From contig NW_022985067.1 of assembly GCF_010015585.1 (NCBI RefSeq), forward strand, positions 642,808 through 706,807: 64,000 nucleotides of DNA. The letters are read 5' to 3'. The translations under genes were made by a program, and so were the position numbers. Under the pieces are notes generated by a model. The model made no database searches and was not told the DNA's origin. It saw nothing but the letters and a program-made list of their open reading frames with translations. This document shows positions 58,122 through 64,000 of the stretch, in pieces. Positions within the stretch are counted from its first letter, which is position 1; each line of letters begins with the position of its first letter. The DNA comes from Eremomyces bilateralis CBS 781.70. Taxonomy: Eukaryota > Ascomycota > Dothideomycetes > Eremomycetales > Eremomycetaceae.

Positions 58122-59096
58122 ATGACTGATTCACCCGACCCCGTATCCCTCCCCATCCCCATCTCCCACCTCGCCCACCGCTACTTCCTCTACTCACCTC
58201 CCAATATCGCCTATCTCCGCCGCCACCACAATGTCTGCGGCGTCCTCATCGGCTCCCTCCCTCAAGTCCCTTCTCAAAACGTCTTCATGGGCCTCCCCCT
58301 CGAGCTGATGCCCGAAGAAGCGCGCGTGCTCGTCGAGCGCGGTGTGGCGTACATCGTCGACGATGTCGCGGCGCATCGAGAAGGGCTAGAGAAGCTGAAG
58401 ACGGCGGACGGGGCGGAGCGGCGGCGGGAGTATATGCGGTTGCTGCGAGATGTGGGGCGAAAGGATGCGGAGGAGGTGATGCGGAAGAAGGAGGAGGTGA
58501 GGCGCGGGGCATTGGAGCGGGCGGCGAAGAAACGGGCTGAGCAGCAGAAGAAGAACGGCGAAGATGTAGGCGCGGAACAACGCGTAGAGGGAGGCGATGC
58601 GCAGGACGTGGATGACGGGACAGAACTATTCTCTCAGCGTTCAGGCAGCGTGGCGTCTAGACCCAGTATCCCAACCGAGTCATACAATTTCATCACCCCC
58701 ACCTCCTCCTCTCCCCTCTTCGACGTCCCTCCGTCCTCCGAGTGCGCCAGTACCTCCCCCGCCGCCATCCCCGTCCCCGACTCGTATCCCCTCTTCGCGC
58801 ACCTCCATGCCAACGGCTACTTCCTCTTCCCCGGCATGCGGTTTGGATGTAATTACGTCGCGTATCCCGGCGACCCGCTGCGGTTCCATTCGCATTTTTT
58901 GTCAAGGGGCGTCAAGTGGAATGAGCAGGTGGACCTACTAGATATCGTGGGAGGAGGACGATTGGGGACAGGTGTTAAGAAAGGGTACTTGCTTGGGGGG
59001 AAGGTAGAGGCTGAGCAGGCCGCGAGAACGCGGGATGGAGATGGGATATCCGAGGACGATGTACGGGTTTTCTCGTTCGAGTGGGCTGGCATGTGA
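58122..59096 (+). CDS. sen34: tRNA-splicing endonuclease subunit Sen34
   Basis: Single exon, 324 residues. The N-terminal domain (VSLPIPISHLAHRYFLYSPP, then YLRRHHNVCGVLIGSLP) and the C-terminal nuclease domain (YPLFAHLHANGYFLFPGMRFG, then NYVAYPGDPLRFHSHF and VKKGYLLGG) match Sen34. They are separated by a charged helix (RRGALERAAKKRAEQQKK) and a Ser/Pro-rich linker. The catalytic triad is present: Tyr in VAYPGDP, His in FHSHF and Lys in VKKGY. Sen34 cuts the 3' splice site of intron-containing tRNAs, with Sen2, Sen15 and Sen54. Confidence 0.93.
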   Translation: MTDSPDPVSLPIPISHLAHRYFLYSPPNIAYLRRHHNVCGVLIGSLPQVPSQNVFMGLPLELMPEEARVLVERGVAYIVDDVAAHREGLEKLKTADGAERRREYMRLLRDVGRKDAEEVMRKKEEVRRGALERAAKKRAEQQKKNGEDVGAEQRVEGGDAQDVDDGTELFSQRSGSVASRPSIPTESYNFITPTSSSPLFDVPPSSECASTSPAAIPVPDSYPLFAHLHANGYFLFPGMRFGCNYVAYPGDPLRFHSHFLSRGVKWNEQVDLLDIVGGGRLGTGVKKGYLLGGKVEAEQAARTRDGDGISEDDVRVFSFEWAGM

Positions 59097-59627
59097 GGTC
59101 CATCTCAATCAGCATCGCTTTTTATAATACCTACTGGTTTTCTCATGGAACCTGCGGGACTAAATCATGCGTGAAATTCAATGATTATGATGAATATGCG
59201 ACCCAGAAATCCATCGAGGCTGTTGTGCATGATTGATCCATGATAACCAGACTACATGTGTTCCAAGATCGTGGTTCGTGGCCAACGAATAGCCCAACAG
59301 TTTTGGCTCGCGAGTCACAAAAGGCTACACAAAACCAGTTCTAGCCCGATGTCCGTTGATGCGCTTTGATTGATCGCCACTGTCCTTGCCTTGTATCACA
59401 GCTAACGGTACTGAAGTAAACACTAATAATGCATATTCAGCAACGGCCTCCCTGTCGAATGCTGCGAAGTGCAAAATATCGGAACCCCCCGTCCCGTCCC
59501 GTCCCTATCATCCCTCAACAGCGGCCCGTCCATTTGAATACCCTCGGCCGCAAACCCCAAGCTAAGCCACGTGCGCCATAATACAGGCCCCATCTCCGGT
59601 CGACCGTCGCAAGTGCGTTGGAGTGGA
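59097..59627. other. Convergent intergenic region
   Basis: About 530 bases between the stops of Sen34 and the eIF4E-binding-protein-like gene. No gene recognised. Confidence 0.5.
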
Positions 59628-62117
59628 CTACATGCCATATCCGGGCGGCATGCCTCGTCCCGGCCCAAATCCACCCGGTCCTTCAAAACCCCGACGGAGC
59701 ATCTCAGGAGGCGGCGGTCCACCAGGCGGTATCCCCGACCCCATGAACCCAGGCGGCGCGCCCCCGGGACCAAAGGGAAAGCCAATGTGCGGCGGCATCC
59801 CAGGCAGGCCGTTCGGAGCGCCCGGGGGCGGGCCTTGGCCGGGCGAAAACAGCGGGGCCATGCCGGGCGGTCCGCCGCGAGGTCCGCCGGGCATGCCGGG
59901 ATGCGGGCCGGGCATTGGCGGCGGCATCCCAGGGGGGAAGCCGGGGGGATGGTTGACGCCCATGCGGTTTCGGAAACCGGGTGGGGGGCCGACGTTGCGG
60001 TCGGGGGGGTTGCTGGGGGGTGGGTGTGCGCCCGCGGGAATTCCGGGCGGCGGGCCGTGGCCCAAGCCGTTTTGTTTGGGATTGGACCAGTACGGGTCTT
60101 GGGGGGGGAGTTGTTGCGGGATGCCGAGATTCATGGTCATCTGTGGTCCGCGGGGGTTGACGGTTTCGGCCGTATTTCGTCGTTGGAGGGCAGCCAGGAC
60201 GTTGTCGTCGAAGAGACCCGGCGGAGGCTGGGGTGCGCCTCGCTGGGATGACTTACGGGAAAGTTCATTGCCGATCGGGTGATCGCCCTCGGAGAAGGCA
60301 TTGGGTCGCTCTTCGAAGAAAGGAGGAAGATTCTGTAGATGGGGACGGTTCTTTGGTGGCATCTGCGGCAACATAGGGCCGGGAGCCGAGTGTTGGCGGT
60401 TAAGGGTGCTATTGCCATTGTTGACTTGACCATGTTGCTGGTCAATTTGCTGCTCAAGCTGCAGATGTGGCGCGTTCGGATGCTGTCGCATAAGATTCAA
60501 AAGAAACTGGCTGTCCTGGTTGAGCAAATGCTGTGGAATACCACCGGCACCATGCAACCCAGCCATGGGTGCAGAAGCGTTTCGGTGCACCGGTTCCTGC
60601 TCTGCTTCCCGCGATCGTCTCTCTCCATGGCCTCCGGGCGGACTTTCACCGTTTATGTTCGGCATGGTTCGAAGCATTTCAGCGGCATCGAATGGATTTC
60701 GACCACCTTGGTTGGGGGAGACAACGGTCTCGTGATCGGCCCCATTACGTCTCACATATTCGGGAGGCGAGTGTACCGTTTCTGATCGACCTGCTGCGTT
60801 CTCCATTGGCGGTGGTCCCCTAGGAGTGAACTGGGCATTCCCACCTGCAGTAGGCTGCGGCGATTTGGATTTGCTGTTGAGCATGGCTAGGATTTTCTGG
60901 AATCCCAGAACATCTTCGTTGGCCTCGGGGAGCGTAGCAACCTCCACAGGAATCTGAGGGGGTTCGGGTCTGAGAGGTGCAGGAGCAGGCTCGTCCTTTG
61001 CCGCGAAGAAACCGGCGAAGCGCGACTTTGACTTGGCTGCCGCATCGATTTTCGGCGTCGGTACAACCTCTGGGCTGTCCACATCCGCCTTCTTCTGGTC
61101 TCCCCAGGTAGAGAACTTATCAAATCCGAGATTCATGTCCTTGATAGAGAGTTTGTCGGCTTGATGGTGTTCCTGTGTCCCAGTAACCACATCTTTCCGA
61201 AGGTTCGACTTCTCATCAACGCTCGGCTTTTGAGCGCGCATTCTCTTCTTCCACTCTTCAAAGTCCTCTGCGGTCTTCGACGACTGTTGCCCGTGATTCT
61301 TCTCCTCTTTGATTGGTTCCTCTGCCATCCACTCCGGGTCTGCTTCGACCCTGACTTCTCGTCCTCGAGTCCATTCGCGATCGTCTCGATGCTCTCGATC
61401 ACGCCAGCCGTCGGTTCGAGAGCGCATTTGGGAAGGCTTCCCTTCAGTGGGTATCTCTTCTCGCCACCTTCCCTGCCCGTTCCGTCGGTCAGAGGGCGCC
61501 TTGTCTCTCCAACCGTTAAGATCCTCAGGGCTCGTTAAATTATCCCATCTCCCCCCACCAGTTCGAGCTTCGCCTTCATTCCTTCCCATTCTACGGCCAT
61601 TTGAAAGCCCGCTAGCATCGCGTGACCGTTCCGGGTCACGCCTTGGCTTTCCAAAGGTATGCCGATCAGATCCCAGCACAAAATCGTCGGACGTAGGAAT
61701 GCCTCTATCGCCGGATTCGTGGCTGCGGGTATTGCCCCTTGCAGTGGATGCAAATGGTGTCCTTGGAGGGCCGAGAAGAAGAAAATCGTCGGCTAGATAA
61801 ACAGTCAGCAAGCATTCAGCAAGAACTTCCGGAACACCAACCTGTTGCAGAGCCTCGTGACTTGTTCTGATGGGGGAAAGGGCGTGACGAGCTATTTTCG
61901 CCCTCATCACCTCGGTTGATGCCAGCTGTTCGTGTCTTGCGTTGGGTGGCGTCGTTTGAAGAACTGTGCAATATGTTAGCCGCTAGATCAAACGGAACGA
62001 AAGCGTATCCGCTCACTCTATCCATTGCTCGATGGATGGGAGAGCGTCCGGTTTGTGTACTAGCGGTGATTCGCGTAATGTGAGCAGCTGCTCTCGTGTG
62101 TATTGGATAAGTGCCAT
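59628..62117 (-). CDS. eIF4E-binding (4E-T/GIGYF-like) low-complexity protein
   Basis: Exons 62017-62117, 61842-61963 and 59628-61792, with introns GTGAGC...TTGCACAG and GTTGGT...TATCTAG, give 795 residues. The first exon, too short to notice as an open frame, carries MALIQYTREQLLTLRESPLV: YTREQLL fits the eIF4E-binding motif Y-x4-L-hydrophobic. Then KPDALPSIEQWIE, an Arg/Gly/Trp/Asp-rich region (RWDNLTSP, GWRDREHRDDREW), DPEWMAEEP and EDFEEWKKRMRAQK, patterns shared by 4E-T and GIGYF translational repressors. The rest is Gln- and Pro/Gly-rich, ending in about 170 residues of PPG-type repeats. Likely role: translational repression or P-body recruitment by binding cap-bound eIF4E. No GYF domain was seen. 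Family placement is moderately sure. Confidence 0.6.
60003..60025 (+). other. G-quadruplex-capable runs in PPG-coding region
   Basis: The plus strand (template for this minus-strand gene) has G7, TTGCT, G6, T, G3, enough for a four-run G-quadruplex; further G6-G8 runs lie at about 59932-59948, 59982 and 60101. They reflect CCC proline codons in the encoded Pro/Gly repeats. Confidence 0.4.
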
Positions 62118-62834
62118 CACAGGATTGGGCTCTCGCCCGATGGCGACGAAGAATCGGAGGTTTGGGTCAAGTATTCGGTGGCGGGAAAATGTGTAGGGAA
62201 GGATATGGCGCGAATGAGGATGTTAATCCCCGAGAATGGGGAAATACACAGCCAGCACAGAGCAGTATGCAGACGAGAAAGGCTAGGCCCTCAAGGCTGA
62301 AATCGGAAGAGCAGATGGTGATCGCAGATGCAGAGTGAAGGGGCGAGACGGGAAGACCCTTTGCTTCCACTGAGAGAAGGGTATGGTTGTGACTTTGGTG
62401 AGCGCGCCTGGTGGAAAGAAAACTGGTAGATTTAAGTGGCTGCGGATGTCTGGTTTTGTAGCATGTGAGGTTCTGTGTCGAGAAATGAGTCTTGTTGTAG
62501 CAATTTGACTGGAAGGTTATCGTCTGCTTTGAAGGTTGATGTCTCTCTCTGTCTCTGCCGCTCCGCACCACCAAGGCACGAGTGGGCTTGGCACTGTCCT
62601 GATGCACGTGATTGATTTGTGGCGGAACATTAGTGGAACGGAGCGGAGCGGATATTGTGTTGTCTTGGCACGTCATAGCGGAGCCCTCACGTGACACTCT
62701 GCTCCAGAGCTCCAGCATGCAAGTGAAACTCAAACTTTTGGGAATGGGTTGCTGTCCAACGACAAAATTATCAACCGCTGCGAAACACCACAAAACCTCC
62801 CGGGCCGTTCATCGTACCTGTCATCGTAAGTGCG
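62118..62834. other. Divergent promoter region, eIF4E-binding protein / mS26
   Basis: About 720 bases between divergent starts. The minus-strand open frame 62167-62793 has no recognisable domain, and I treat it as chance. Confidence 0.5.
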
Positions 62835-63884
62835 ATGACCACACCATCTTGCGCGCGGAGGTGCCGCTCTAATATCCCTACCCTATTCTCCTCTCCTGTC
62901 GTTTCACATGTCCGTCGCTATACCGCTGGCAAATCCTATCTCCATACTCCTGGGACATCGCCGCATATGAATGGCCTTGTCGGCCGCAGTGGACGGTATC
63001 GGGGCCGGTCGTTTAGCTCATCTCCTCGAGCGCGATCAATTGCTCCTGAATCGCCGAGATTCATCGATATCCCTCAACCTCCCCAGCGGGATGTAGTGAA
63101 AAGGCCCATAGTGAAGGGTGTCCTGCCCGTGCCCCGTCAGGTGTTTCGAAGCAACACTGGAAACAACATGATCGATCCTAAGACGCTATCACTCAGCACA
63201 ATGGAACCTTCGAATCCCGAGCAGGAGTTGGACACCGATACAACGACCCTATCCAGAAGATCGTACAAGGCAAGGGCAGCACAAACGAGAAGGCAAAATC
63301 TACGACAGGGTGTAATGGATCTATATACTCGGCAAGAGACGCAAAGAACGCGTTCGGAGCGAAAACAGGCTGCCATCTTCAAAGCACACAATGCAGCTCG
63401 AGTTGCCCCCGAGCGTGACGACGAGCGATTTACCCGGACCACGGTCCCCCAAGCCGTTTTGGACCTTCTAACGAAGCAGCCTACCTCCGGACGGAAATCG
63501 GATCCCGAAGCCATGGAACGGAGTCGAATGAATTATCAGCGTGACCTCCAGAAGAAATCCGAGCGTCGGCGGGAAGCCCTTCAGTCTCTCTACGTCCATG
63601 CCAGGAATTTCATCGTCAACGAAGCCCAGCTTGACGAAGCCATTGAGAAGACGTTCGGCACCGAAGAGAAACCTATCCGATGGTCTACAGGATCCTGGTC
63701 CAAGTTCGAGACTACAAGCATCTGGGCGATGGGCACGCCAGACACGACGAATGATATGCTTGCGAGGTTGAACCGAGAGGGAGACAGCAAAACCACACAG
63801 AGGATCAGGGACAGGCCAATGGGTACCTCATCGGAACGATTGAAGAAGATTGCCGAGGTTTTGACCGGAGGAAAGTCGACCTAA
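62835..63884 (+). CDS. Mitochondrial small-subunit ribosomal protein mS26 (Pet123 family)
   Basis: Single exon, 349 residues. The N-terminus is Arg/Ser-rich with no acidic residue for about the first 70 positions, as for a mitochondrial presequence. The family signature PRFIDIPQPPQ, then KRPIVKGVLPVPRQVF, is followed by a long, highly charged helical region (RRQNLRQGVMDLY, ERKQAAIFKAHNAARVAPER, SERRREALQSLYVHARNFI). This is the architecture of yeast Pet123, a mitoribosome small-subunit protein. The family assignment rests mainly on the proline-rich signature. Confidence 0.75.
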   Translation: MTTPSCARRCRSNIPTLFSSPVVSHVRRYTAGKSYLHTPGTSPHMNGLVGRSGRYRGRSFSSSPRARSIAPESPRFIDIPQPPQRDVVKRPIVKGVLPVPRQVFRSNTGNNMIDPKTLSLSTMEPSNPEQELDTDTTTLSRRSYKARAAQTRRQNLRQGVMDLYTRQETQRTRSERKQAAIFKAHNAARVAPERDDERFTRTTVPQAVLDLLTKQPTSGRKSDPEAMERSRMNYQRDLQKKSERRREALQSLYVHARNFIVNEAQLDEAIEKTFGTEEKPIRWSTGSWSKFETTSIWAMGTPDTTNDMLARLNREGDSKTTQRIRDRPMGTSSERLKKIAEVLTGGKST

Positions 63885-64000
63885 GGACCAGGATATATGG
63901 AGTCAACTTGTGCACGGAGCGTAGTGTATGTTTGCGCTATTTGCTTCTAAATCAAAGCATTGGAGCGGATCGGGCGTTTGGATCGATTTGTACGGTGCCA
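63885..64000. other. Right edge, downstream of mS26 gene
   Basis: Only 116 bases of presumed 3' UTR. No feature seen. Confidence 0.4.

Noticed and set aside
59571-60282. Two plus-strand open frames of over 200 codons rich in Gly, Pro and Arg
   Set aside because: They are complements of PPG-repeat coding sequence of the eIF4E-binding-protein-like gene.
62167-62793. 208-codon minus-strand open frame between the last two genes
   Set aside because: Low-complexity, without domain or splice support, and placed in a divergent promoter region.
1-64000. Transposable elements, virus-like elements, CRISPR arrays
   Set aside because: No transposase, integrase, reverse transcriptase, capsid-like protein, long terminal repeats or spaced direct-repeat array seen on either strand.

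Overview
The window reads as nuclear DNA of a filamentous ascomycete (Pezizomycotina; a Eurotiomycete is my best guess). Genes are cut by short introns of about 50-165 nt, mostly with GTRNGT-like donors, CTAAC/CTGAC-type branch points and YAG acceptors. The inventory includes full-length dynein heavy chain, Atg28-like, Ame1/CENP-U-like and Pet123/mS26-like genes and a fungal-type assimilatory sulfite reductase. I found no transposon, virus-like element, CRISPR array, rRNA or tRNA gene that I could support. Every exon boundary was read by eye from splice signals and checked for reading-phase agreement, not from transcripts.

Left part (1-9.2 kb), accessory in character. The 5' end of folylpolyglutamate synthase runs off the left edge. 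A cytochrome P450 and a close relative of the 2-oxoglutarate/L-arginine-dependent ethylene-forming enzyme follow, pointing at each other. About 4.6 kb upstream of the latter has no gene I can support.

Middle (9.2-40 kb), housekeeping: ubiquitin-activating enzyme E1, a DCAF7/WDR68-type WD40 protein, an Ame1/CENP-U-like inner kinetochore protein, an Atg28-like protein, the 13-kb cytoplasmic dynein heavy chain gene, FAD synthetase, and the sulfite reductase beta subunit. The last two are divergent neighbours.

Right-middle (40.9-53.6 kb), mixed and more accessory: an MDR-type oxidoreductase, a secreted SURNod19-like protein, a divergent histone H4 variant with seven introns, an ABM-type (Af470/DUF4188-like) monooxygenase, a benzaldehyde-lyase-like ThDP enzyme, a frame-disrupted C2H2 zinc-finger gene and an F-box/LRR protein.

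Right end (54-64 kb), housekeeping: MCM6 with a phased row of MluI cell-cycle boxes upstream, tRNA-splicing endonuclease subunit Sen34, an eIF4E-binding (4E-T/GIGYF-like) low-complexity protein, and a mitochondrial ribosomal protein of the mS26/Pet123 family.

Most worth a second look: the ethylene-forming enzyme homologue with all mechanistic residues kept and a presequence-like N-terminus; the H4 variant that skips the lysine-20 codon; the UBA1 upstream exon that adds an NLS-like stretch but has no visible AUG; the 10-bp-phased MCB array; and the tandem ABM monooxygenase/benzaldehyde-lyase-like pair.
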